Below, in pieces: positions 1-6,738 of a stretch of 64,000 bases of DNA. This stretch comes from Enemella evansiae. GTDB lineage: Bacteria > Pseudomonadota > Alphaproteobacteria > Rhodobacterales > Rhodobacteraceae. How positions within the stretch are numbered: position 1 is the stretch's first letter; each line of letters opens with the position of its first letter. A program made the position numbers and the translations under genes. The stretch covers positions 434,001-498,000 of the forward strand of contig JAFKDC010000001.1 of NCBI GenBank assembly GCA_017255395.1. The letters run 5' to 3'. The notes beneath the pieces are model-generated. The model made no database searches and was not told the DNA's origin. It saw only the letters and a program-made list of their open reading frames with translations.

Positions 1-1
1 T

Positions 2-1009
2 CTCGCGCTTCTGGCGGCGCCGGTTCAGGCGCGCACCGTGACCGACAGCGCCGGGCGCGTGGTCGAGGTGCCGGATACGGTGACCACCGTCTTCGCAGCG
101 GGCCCGCCGGCCTCGGTTCTGGTCTACGTGCTGAAGCCCGAGGCGCTGGCCGGCTGGCCGCGCGCCCTGCGTCCCGAAGAACGCGCCTATGTGGCAGAGC
201 CCTACCGCGACCTGCCCGAGACGGGGCGCCTGACCGGGCGCGGAGGCGAGGCGAACCTCGAGCGCGTGCTGGAGATCAAGCCCGACCTGATCGTCGACTT
301 CGGCAGCGTGCGCGACACCTATATCGACCTTGCCGACCGGGTGCAGGAGCAGACCGGCATCCCCTACCTGCTGATCGACGGGCGCTTCGACAACACCGCC
401 GAGGCGCTGCGCATCCTGGGCGAGGCCCTTGGCGTGTCCGAGCGCGGCGCGGCGCTGGCGCAGGATGTCGAGGCGCGGTTTGCCCGGCTTGACGCGGTGC
501 TGGAGGCGGTGCCCGAGGACGCGCGCCCGAGGGTCTACCTTGCCCGTGGCCCCGAGGGGCTGGAAACCGGCATGAAAGGCTCGATCAACACCGAGATCAT
601 CGAACGCGCCGGGGGGCGGAACGTGGCCGATGACGGCGGGGCGTCGAAGGGGCTGGTGAATGCCTCGATGGAACAGCTGATCGTCGCCAACCCCGATACC
701 GTCGTGACATGGGATCCGAATTTCTTTGCCAGCGTCTTCGACGATCCGATGTGGCAGGGGGTCGACGCGGTGCAGCGGGGGCGGGTCTACCTGTCGCCCA
801 CGGCGCCCTTCGGCTGGATCGACCGGCCGCCGTCGCTGAACCGGATGATCGGGCTGCACTGGATGGCGGGACTGCTGTATCCTGACCGCTGGCAGGGCGA
901 CCTGCGCGAGGACACGCGGGCTTTCTACAAGCTCTATTATCACGTCGACCTGTCCGACGAGGATCTGGAAAGGCTGCTGGAATGGGCCGAGGGACGACCG
1001 CCGATGTAA
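2..1009 (+). CDS. ABC transporter periplasmic substrate-binding protein, MolA/BtuF type (5' end cut by window)
   Basis: The reading frame is already open at base 2 and the first residues (LALLAAPVQA) look like the end of a signal peptide, so the true start lies left of the window and GTG 38 is not the start. The mature part has the two-lobed class III binding-protein pattern (PF01497 style), with an early phrase on a VYVLKPEALAGW strand and a late PFGWIDRPPSLNR motif. Family members bind siderophores, cobalamin or, in Haemophilus MolA, molybdate and tungstate. The next two genes overlap or abut and encode the permease and ATPase, and Mop and MOT1 genes follow. I therefore infer a molybdate/tungstate ligand rather than iron. 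The fold assignment is firm; the ligand is an inference from context. Confidence 0.85.
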   Translation, partial: LALLAAPVQARTVTDSAGRVVEVPDTVTTVFAAGPPASVLVYVLKPEALAGWPRALRPEERAYVAEPYRDLPETGRLTGRGGEANLERVLEIKPDLIVDFGSVRDTYIDLADRVQEQTGIPYLLIDGRFDNTAEALRILGEALGVSERGAALAQDVEARFARLDAVLEAVPEDARPRVYLARGPEGLETGMKGSINTEIIERAGGRNVADDGGASKGLVNASMEQLIVANPDTVVTWDPNFFASVFDDPMWQGVDAVQRGRVYLSPTAPFGWIDRPPSLNRMIGLHWMAGLLYPDRWQGDLREDTRAFYKLYYHVDLSDEDLERLLEWAEGRPPM

Positions 1010-2004
1010 GCCTGCCGCGCCCCGGTCTGACCCTGACCGGGGCGCTGGCGGTTGCGCTGGCGCTTCTGGCCTTCGGGGCCGTGATGATCGGCCCCTATGC
1101 GCTGACACCGGGGCAGGTGCTGGCGGCGCTGACCGGGCAGGGCGATCCGCAGGCACGGATCGTCGTCTGGAACATCCGCCTGCCGCGCGTTGGCGCGGCG
1201 CTGCTGGTCGGCGCGGCCCTTGCGGCGGCGGGGGCAAGCTATCAGGCGCTGTTCCGCAACCCGCTTGTTTCGCCCGACATCCTCGGGGTTTCGGCGGGCG
1301 CGGGGCTGGGTGCGGTGGCGGGCATCTTCCTGTCGCTGCCGGTGGCGGCGATCCAGGCCTCGGCCTTTGTCGGGGGCATGGTGGCGGTGGGCGTTGTGAT
1401 GCTGGTCGGCGCACTGGTGCGCAATACCGACCGCACCCTGACGCTGGTCCTTCTGGGGGTGGTCGTCGGCGCGCTGGCGGGGGCGGCGACCTCGCTGCTG
1501 AAGGTCATGGCCGATCCCTACGATCAATTGCCCGCGATCACCTTCTGGCTGCTGGGTTCGCTGGCCTCGATCACGACGCGGGACATCCTGCCCGCCCTGC
1601 CCACGGTGTTGGTGGGGCTGATCCCGCTGGCGCTGCTGCGCTGGCGCATCAACGTGCTGTCGCTGGGCGACGACGAGGCCCGCGCGCTGGGGATCGAGGC
1701 CGGGCGCACCCGGTTCGTGGTGATCGCGGCGGCGACGCTGATCACCGCAAGCGTCACGGCGCTGGCCGGGGTTGTCGGCTGGGTCGGGCTGGTCATTCCG
1801 CATATCGCGCGCATGCTGGTCGGGCCGGGCTTTGCGCGGCTGCTGCCCGCCTCGGCGCTGATCGGTGCCTGCTACCTGCTGATCGTCGACACGCTGGCGC
1901 GGACCATCGCCGCGGTCGAGGTTCCGCTGGGCGTGCTGACCGCCGTCATCGGCGCGCCGTTCTTTGTCTGGCTTCTGGCGCGCGGGCGCCGCGGGTGGTC
2001 GTGA
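982..2004 (+). CDS. ABC transporter permease, FecCD/BtuC family (MolB-like)
   Basis: A 340-residue polytopic membrane protein with about ten hydrophobic segments. It carries the family hallmark near residue 90 (YQALFRNPLVSPDILGVSAG) and the cytoplasmic coupling stretch GLVIPHIARMLVGPGF near residue 270, which contacts the ATPase. Its start overlaps the end of the binding-protein gene by 28 bases and its stop overlaps the ATPase start (ATGA), so the three are translationally coupled. Length matches BtuC/FecD relatives. It forms the inner-membrane channel of an importer. I infer molybdate or tungstate as cargo from the neighbouring mop and MOT1 genes. Confidence 0.9.
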   Translation: MGRGTTADVSLPRPGLTLTGALAVALALLAFGAVMIGPYALTPGQVLAALTGQGDPQARIVVWNIRLPRVGAALLVGAALAAAGASYQALFRNPLVSPDILGVSAGAGLGAVAGIFLSLPVAAIQASAFVGGMVAVGVVMLVGALVRNTDRTLTLVLLGVVVGALAGAATSLLKVMADPYDQLPAITFWLLGSLASITTRDILPALPTVLVGLIPLALLRWRINVLSLGDDEARALGIEAGRTRFVVIAAATLITASVTALAGVVGWVGLVIPHIARMLVGPGFARLLPASALIGACYLLIVDTLARTIAAVEVPLGVLTAVIGAPFFVWLLARGRRGWS

Positions 2005-2825
2005 TGCTGGAGGCGCGTGATCTGGCCATCGGCTATGGCGCAAGGCCCATCGGGACCGGCCTGTCGGTCGCGGTGAAGCCCGGCGAGATCCTCTGCCTGC
2101 TGGGGCCGAACGGCTGCGGCAAGACCACCCTGTTCCGCACGCTTCTGGGTCTGTTGCCGGCGCTTGGGGGCACGGTCCTGCTGAAGGGGCGCCCGATCAC
2201 CGCCATGACCCGGGCCGCGATCGCGCGGGCGGTCGCCTATGTGCCGCAGGCCCACGCTCCGCCCTTTCCCTTCGAGGCCGTCGAGGTCGTGCTGATGGGG
2301 CGGACCGCCCGGCTGGGGGCCTTTGCCCAGCCCGGCAAGGCCGACCGCGCTGCCGCCCATGACGCGATGCGGCGGCTCGGCATCCACGACCTTGCCCATC
2401 GCGACTATTCGCGCCTGTCCGGCGGCCAGCGGCAACTGGTGCTGATCGCCCGCGCCCTTGCGCAGGAGGCGGCGCTGATCGTCATGGACGAGCCGACCGC
2501 CAGTCTCGACTTCGGCAATCAGGCGCAGGTGCTGGCGCAGATCGTGGCCTTGGCCCGCGATGCCTCGGCCGAGGGTCACGGCGTGATCCTGTCGACTCAT
2601 GACCCGGATCAGGCCTTTGCGCTGGACGCGCGGGTTCTGCTGATGCGCCGGGGCGGTGTGCACGCCGAAGGTCCCGCCCCGGAGGTGCTGACGGACCCGA
2701 ACCTGTCCACCGTCTACGGCCTGCCGGTCACGGTCGAAACCACCTCTTCGGGCCGCAGGGTCTGCCTGCCGTCGCTGTCTCAGTCCGCGCCGACCATGAC
2801 GTCGGACGCCTTCACGATGGCGTAG
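2004..2825 (+). CDS. ABC transporter ATP-binding protein (FecE/BtuD/MolC-like)
   Basis: The ATPase subunit of the importer, 273 residues from ATG 2004, which overlaps the permease stop; a GTG nine bases upstream is also possible. Visible motifs are Walker A GPNGCGKTT, the Q-loop in YVPQ, the signature LSGGQRQL, Walker B LIVMDEPT and the switch histidine in STHD. The C-terminal 15 codons overlap, on the opposite strand, the end of the mop gene (2780-2989), so the two genes converge with a 46-base overlap. That is compact but not rare. Assignment to the cobalamin/iron/molybdate subclass rests on the partner permease. Confidence 0.9.
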   Translation: MLEARDLAIGYGARPIGTGLSVAVKPGEILCLLGPNGCGKTTLFRTLLGLLPALGGTVLLKGRPITAMTRAAIARAVAYVPQAHAPPFPFEAVEVVLMGRTARLGAFAQPGKADRAAAHDAMRRLGIHDLAHRDYSRLSGGQRQLVLIARALAQEAALIVMDEPTASLDFGNQAQVLAQIVALARDASAEGHGVILSTHDPDQAFALDARVLLMRRGGVHAEGPAPEVLTDPNLSTVYGLPVTVETTSSGRRVCLPSLSQSAPTMTSDAFTMA

Positions 2826-2989
2826 GCCGTCTTGCCGACCTCAAGCCCCATCTCCTCGACCGAGGCATTGGTGATCATCGCCGTGACGATCACCGCCCCG
2901 CCAAGATCGACCTGGACCGTGGAATTGACCGAGCCCTTCTCGATGCCGACAACGGTTCCGGCAAGCTTGTTGCGCGCGCTGATTTTCAT
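2780..2989 (-). CDS. mop: Mop family molybdate-binding protein (TOBE domain)
   Basis: A 69-residue single TOBE/Mop domain starting MKISARNKLAGTVVGIEKG, with the alternating hydrophobic strands and the VNSTVQVDLGGAVIVTAMIT core typical of molbindins. Such small proteins form hexamers that store molybdate or buffer its level in the cytoplasm. The length is that of stand-alone Mop proteins. It is transcribed away from the MOT1 permease gene, with only 71 bases between the two starts, so the two probably share a divergent control region. It converges on, and overlaps, the ABC ATPase gene. This gene is the strongest clue that the surrounding transporters move molybdate. Confidence 0.9.
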   Translation of the reverse strand: MKISARNKLAGTVVGIEKGSVNSTVQVDLGGAVIVTAMITNASVEEMGLEVGKTAYAIVKASDVMVGAD

Positions 2990-3060
2990 GGGCTTTCCTC
3001 TGTTGCTGAAATTGTCTCGCCTTCAGGATATGATGTGGCGAAGCGATTTCAACGGGGCAC

Positions 3061-4200
3061 ATGGCCATGGGTGATCCGCAAGGACATGCATTCCGCCTCG
3101 ACCTGCGCGAGGCCAACGGAGCCCTTGGCGACATCGGTACGCTGCTGCCGCTGGGCCTTGGCGCCATCGCGCTTGCCGGGCTGTCGCCGCAGATGGTGCT
3201 GCTGGGCTTTGGCCTGTTCTACATCGCCACGGGGCTTGTCTATCGCTTGCCGATCCCGGTGCAGCCGATGAAGGCGATCGCGGCGGTGGCGCTGCTGGGG
3301 GTCGCCTCGCCGACCGAGATCGCCCTGAGCGGGGTGCTGATCGGGCTGGTCTTGCTGGGTCTTGGCGGCACCGGGCTGATCGACCGGATCAGGCGGCTGG
3401 TGCCGCAATCGGTGCTGTCGGGGCTGCAACTGGGGCTGGGGCTGTCGCTGGCCTGGGTCGCGGTCGGGCTGATGCGGGAACACTGGCTGATCGGCGCGCT
3501 GTCGCTTGGGGTCGCGCTTGCCGCTTTGCGGGTCGGAACCCATGCGGCCATGCTGACGATTGCCACCGGCGTCGGTGCCGGGATGATGCTGGGCCTGCCC
3601 GAGGCGCCCGTGCTGGCCGCCGCACCCTGGCCCATGGGCATCCCCGATGTGCAGGAACTGCGCCGCGCGGTCACCGACATGGCCCTGCCGCAGCTGGCCC
3701 TGACCCTGACCAACGCGATCTTCCTGACCTCGCTGGTCGCGGGCGATCTGTTCGGCGCGCGCGCGGCCTATGTCACCCCGCGCCGGCTGTGCCTGACCTC
3801 GGGGCTGGCCAATCTTGTGCTGGCGCCGCTGGGGGCTCTGCCCATGTGCCACGGCGCGGGCGGTGTCGCGGCGCATCACCGCTTCGGTGCCCGCAGCGGC
3901 GCGGCGCCCTGCCTGATCGGCGGCCTGCTGCTGGTCGTCGCGCTGCTGCCCGCCCAGATGCAGGGGGCGGTTCTGTCCGCCATTCCCACCGCGACGCTTG
4001 GCGCCCTGCTGCTGATCGCGGCATGGGATCTTGCCGTCAGCCGCCGCCTGATCGACGCGCGGCCTTCCTGCCGCCCGGTCATCGCCGCGACGGCTATGGC
4101 CACGGTCATGGTGAACCCGATGCTGGGGCTTGTCGCCGGGACCCTGGCCGAGCTGATCCGCAAGGCCCTGCTTTCGAGGCGCATCGCGCGACGAGGGTAG
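3061..4200 (+). CDS. MOT1-type molybdate/sulfate permease
   Basis: A 379-residue inner-membrane protein with about ten to eleven hydrophobic segments in two related halves. The two MOT1 (PF16983) hallmarks are visible: PIPVQPMKAIAAVAL near residue 63 in the first half and ALPMCHGAGGVAAHHRFGAR near residue 260 in the second. Characterised members in plants and algae take up molybdate with high affinity. Bacterial ones are often annotated putative sulfate/molybdate transporter. It starts at ATG 3061, with a second ATG two codons later. Divergence from mop supports a molybdate role. The first residues (LDLREANGALGDIGTLLPLG) are typical of the family. Confidence 0.9.
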   Translation: MAMGDPQGHAFRLDLREANGALGDIGTLLPLGLGAIALAGLSPQMVLLGFGLFYIATGLVYRLPIPVQPMKAIAAVALLGVASPTEIALSGVLIGLVLLGLGGTGLIDRIRRLVPQSVLSGLQLGLGLSLAWVAVGLMREHWLIGALSLGVALAALRVGTHAAMLTIATGVGAGMMLGLPEAPVLAAAPWPMGIPDVQELRRAVTDMALPQLALTLTNAIFLTSLVAGDLFGARAAYVTPRRLCLTSGLANLVLAPLGALPMCHGAGGVAAHHRFGARSGAAPCLIGGLLLVVALLPAQMQGAVLSAIPTATLGALLLIAAWDLAVSRRLIDARPSCRPVIAATAMATVMVNPMLGLVAGTLAELIRKALLSRRIARRG

Positions 4201-4304
4201 GCCGGGCCGCCCATCGGGGCAAAAGGGGGGCAGGGCGTTCAGAGACCGATTTCGGGCCAATAGGCAGCCCTCGCAGCTCGGATGCCCCTGCTCAACCGTA
4301 TTGA

Positions 4305-4333
4305 TCCAAAAGAAAAAGGCCCGCAGGGGGCCT
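4305..4333 (-). terminator. Rho-independent terminator, probably the original tRNA-Ser terminator
   Basis: On the minus strand there is a 6-bp stem (AGGCCC/GGGCCT, loop of five) at 4317-4333, followed by TTTTTCTTTT at 4307-4316. It lies just outside the left copy of the attachment repeat, in the position and orientation expected downstream of the tRNA-Ser gene before the element inserted. On the plus strand it could also end the MOT1 transcript, but its T-run there is short. Confidence 0.6.
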
Positions 4334-4353
4334 CGTCTTTGCGTCGCTAGGGC

Positions 4354-4370
4354 AAGTGGCGGAGAGGAAG
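4354..4370. repeat. attL: direct repeat of the tRNA-Ser 3' end
   Basis: The 17 bases AAGTGGCGGAGAGGAAG recur exactly at 15152-15168, where they cover the 3' end of the tRNA-Ser gene. Identity extends about seven bases to the left with two mismatches (CTAGGGC here, CTAGAGT at the right copy). A tyrosine integrase starts 160 bases inside. This is the usual signature of site-specific integration into a tRNA gene. Confidence 0.85.
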
Positions 4371-4424
4371 TCCGCCACCCGCATGTGAAACCCAATGAAG
4401 CCAAGTGCAATAAACTCCTTGAAA

Positions 4425-4510
4425 GCATGCCATTATATGATTTCTCTTGTGCATCGCCGTGCAGCTACATACTTTGCAATGAAAGCTTTTATGGCATGCA
4501 GGATGTCATG
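4425..4510. repeat. Candidate integrase arm-type or excisionase sites, left end
   Basis: The 9-mer ATGGCATGC occurs in inverted form at 4425-4433 and directly at 4491-4499, with a near copy (ATGTCATGC) at 4502-4510. Two further exact copies lie just inside the right end of the element (15079-15087 and 15091-15099). The 10-mer CGAGGATCGG at 4511-4520 is found inverted at 15103-15112. Repeats clustered inside both ends and nowhere else that I noticed are what arm-binding sites of a phage-type integrase look like. The role is inferred. Confidence 0.45.
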
Positions 4511-4531
4511 CGAGGATCGGGCGGAGACTTT

Positions 4532-5806
4532 ATGCCGAAGGTTGCAAAAGAAATGTCCGCGCTCGCTGTCAAGAGGGTGACGCATCCTGGTGGAACGGAG
4601 CGGCATGTGACTTTTGCCGCTGGTGGGGTGCCCGGCTTGCTTTTGCAGATCACAGCGACCGGTGCAAAGTCGTGGCTATTGAAAACAGTTGTTGGCGGGA
4701 CCCGGCGAAATATCGGCCTCGGCCCGTATCCGGCGGTATCACTTGCCGAAGCCCGCGACCGAGCAAGAGAGACTAGGGATAAAATCCGCAATGGCATTGA
4801 TCCGGTCGAAGAACGCAAAGCCGTCAAAGCTGCGCTCTCTGCCGCCCAGCGTCGAGGCCTGACCTTTGCGGATGCCATGGACAAGTACCTTGCTGCGAAG
4901 CTGGATCAATTCAGGAACCCAAAACACCGCCAACAATGGCGCAACACACTTACTACCTATGCGTTGCCAGACCTCGGGCCGATGCTGGTGCAGGACATTG
5001 CCGTTCAAGACGTACTGCGGGTGCTGGAACCGATCTGGCGCGACAAGACCGAGACCGCATCGCGCCTTCGCGGGCGGATCGAAGCCGTGCTGTCTTGGGC
5101 AACCGTGGCCGGGCATCGCACGGGCGACAATCCGGCGCGATGGGCGGGGAACCTCAAGGAACTGCTTCCCGCCGCGACCAAGGTGAAGAAGGGAGACAAT
5201 CAGCCCGCCGTGCAGCTTGACGACGCACCCCGATGGTTTGCTGCCCTGCGCCATCGCGAAGGCATGGGAAGCAGAGCGCTTGAGTTTGCGACCCTCTGCG
5301 CGTCGCGCTCGCAGGAAGTGCGCGGCGCACTCTGGGATGAAATCGATATAGAGAAGGGACTTTGGATCATCCCAGCAGAGCGGATGAAGAGGGACCGCGA
5401 GCACCGTGTGCCTATGGCGCCCGAGGCGTTAGACCTTTTGAAAGCCCTGCCGCGTTTTCAGAACAATCCGTTGGTGTTCCCTGCGCCCCGTGGCAAGGAA
5501 ATGTCCGATGCGACGCTGAGCGCCGCCATGAAGCGGCTCCACGAGGCCGATGTCAAGGCAGGCAGGTCAGGTTTCCTGGATCGGGTGAGTAAGCGCCCTG
5601 CCGTGCCGCACGGGTTGCGCTCAACCTTCCGCGACTGGGTGGCCGAGCGGACGAACTATCCCGGCGACCTGGCCGAGGTGGCGCTTGCGCACAAGATTTC
5701 AAGTGCTGTTGAGGCCGCTTATCGGCGCGGTGACATGGTGGAAAAACGTCGCAGAATGATGGCTGATTGGGCGAGTTTTTTGAGAGGTGACGTAAATGAC
5801 GTTTGA
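4532..5806 (+). CDS. int: Tyrosine-type site-specific integrase (P4 family)
   Basis: A 424-residue integrase from ATG 4532, preceded by GGAG seven bases upstream; the frame is open back to 4301 but that part crosses the attachment repeat. An N-terminal DUF4102-like arm-binding domain (residues about 10-95, with LGPYPAVSLAEARDRA) is followed by a core-binding segment and the catalytic domain. Catalytic residues can be placed: Arg in ASRSQEVRG, His and Arg in HGLRSTFRDW, His in ALAHK and the nucleophile Tyr in VEAAYRRGD. It sits at the left end of the element, pointing inward. It would integrate the element into, and excise it from, the tRNA-Ser gene. Base composition is visibly lower in GC than the host genes. 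Confidence 0.92.
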   Translation: MPKVAKEMSALAVKRVTHPGGTERHVTFAAGGVPGLLLQITATGAKSWLLKTVVGGTRRNIGLGPYPAVSLAEARDRARETRDKIRNGIDPVEERKAVKAALSAAQRRGLTFADAMDKYLAAKLDQFRNPKHRQQWRNTLTTYALPDLGPMLVQDIAVQDVLRVLEPIWRDKTETASRLRGRIEAVLSWATVAGHRTGDNPARWAGNLKELLPAATKVKKGDNQPAVQLDDAPRWFAALRHREGMGSRALEFATLCASRSQEVRGALWDEIDIEKGLWIIPAERMKRDREHRVPMAPEALDLLKALPRFQNNPLVFPAPRGKEMSDATLSAAMKRLHEADVKAGRSGFLDRVSKRPAVPHGLRSTFRDWVAERTNYPGDLAEVALAHKISSAVEAAYRRGDMVEKRRRMMADWASFLRGDVNDV

Positions 5807-6368
5807 CGAGGCTGTTAGTGCGGCACTGGAATTCATTGAGTCGGCTGATCTTACGAGCGAACCTGAGCGGCTTGCATCACTAGTGCTGCATTTTGCCCGG
5901 ACCGATGACAATGAATCGCTCGATGTAATGGTGACGGCATCGAGAGATCAGCGATTAGCATATGATGCCCTGTCGATTGCATCGGCGCAGTTATTGATCG
6001 AAGACGGTTCCTTGCCGTATCCCTTAGCTGAGTTTGTTGCGCATGCGCTGACAGCCCCAGCCTCACGCCCAGTAATCCCAGAGAAGTTTCGGAAGGAGTG
6101 GCCAGGCGGTACGGTCGAACGCGACATCATGGTTTTTGATGCGGTGAAAATGCTTTGCGCCTCTGGATTGAAAGCCTCCCGAAATGAATCATCTCCGCCC
6201 CTGAGTGCTTGCGATGCCGTCGCAAGCGCAGGCAAGTTGTCAGGAAAATGTCCGGGGACGTATTCTGCGATTTGGAAGATCTATTCTGACGTCAATAAAC
6301 GCGAGAAAAACGGTGTCTCTCAGCGACTTCCGCTGGCAATCCACAGGTTGGCACTATCATCGAAGTGA
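5796..6368 (+). CDS. Hypothetical protein, coupled to the integrase
   Basis: A 190-residue soluble protein I do not recognise. Its ATG lies inside the last codons of the integrase gene (11-base overlap), so the two are probably co-translated. The sequence is rich in alpha-helix-forming residues, begins MTFDEAVSAALEFIESADL, and has no membrane segment or cysteine-metal motif that I can see. GC is lower than in host genes, in line with the integrase. Genes directly behind P4-type integrases are often regulators or small cargo, but nothing in the sequence allows me to choose. Confidence 0.6.
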   Translation: MTFDEAVSAALEFIESADLTSEPERLASLVLHFARTDDNESLDVMVTASRDQRLAYDALSIASAQLLIEDGSLPYPLAEFVAHALTAPASRPVIPEKFRKEWPGGTVERDIMVFDAVKMLCASGLKASRNESSPPLSACDAVASAGKLSGKCPGTYSAIWKIYSDVNKREKNGVSQRLPLAIHRLALSSK

Positions 6369-6407
6369 TAGAGCTTATGACGGGCTGATAGATGTGTGAA
6401 TAATGGG

Positions 6408-6433
6408 GTGCATCACAATGAAATGGGATGCAC
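6408..6433. promoter_or_regulatory. Inverted repeat over the alpA-like start, possible operator
   Basis: GTGCATC at 6408-6414 and GATGCAC at 6427-6433 form a perfect 7-bp inverted repeat with a 12-base spacer. The right arm overlaps the first possible start codon (6428) of the AlpA-like gene. The placement would suit autorepression by that gene's HTH product. It also hints that ATG 6437 may be the real start. Confidence 0.35.
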
Positions 6434-6619
6434 AACATGGTCTATCTGAGCGACAAACAGCTTGCCGACCGCTTCGCAGTTTCGCGGCGCACGATCTGGA
6501 ACTGGTTTGATGCAGGGCATTTTCCGGCGCCTGTTCGGCTGAGCCGGTCGGTCACGCGCTGGCGGCTGCCGGATGTCGAAGCTTTCGAGAATGAACGTAT
6601 CGCGGCAAGCGCTGCGTGA
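6428..6619 (+). CDS. AlpA-like HTH regulator / excisionase
   Basis: A 63-residue winged-helix (MerR/AlpA-like) protein. Residues about 4-50 read YLSDKQLADRFAVSRRTIWN followed by a W-F-x-x-GHFPAPVRLSRSVTRW segment, the standard AlpA layout of helix-turn-helix plus wing. AlpA proteins activate or act as recombination directionality factors for P4-type integrases, and this element has such an integrase. The start may be ATG 6428 or ATG 6437 (MVYLSDKQ); neither has a clear ribosome-binding site. It lies between the integrase pair and the replication gene. It probably controls excision and possibly rep. Confidence 0.8.
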   Translation: MHNMVYLSDKQLADRFAVSRRTIWNWFDAGHFPAPVRLSRSVTRWRLPDVEAFENERIAASAA

Positions 6620-6738
6620 AGAAAACGAATGCCCGCCATTCCTGGCGGGCCTGAAGCAACTTGCGGGCGCTTCGTCGTTTTCTTTTCCACAATATAAAGA
6701 TAGCAGGCGAGCGCCCGCCGATCAACCGGGATCGGCAA

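Noticed and set aside
2-2825. Iron-siderophore transporter
   Set aside because: The family is shared by several ligands. The immediate mop and MOT1 neighbours favour molybdate, and no Fur-like site or siderophore gene is seen.
4301-4531. N-terminal extension of the integrase to 4301
   Set aside because: The extension would translate the attachment repeat and arm-like sites. ATG 4532 has a ribosome-binding site and gives the normal family length.
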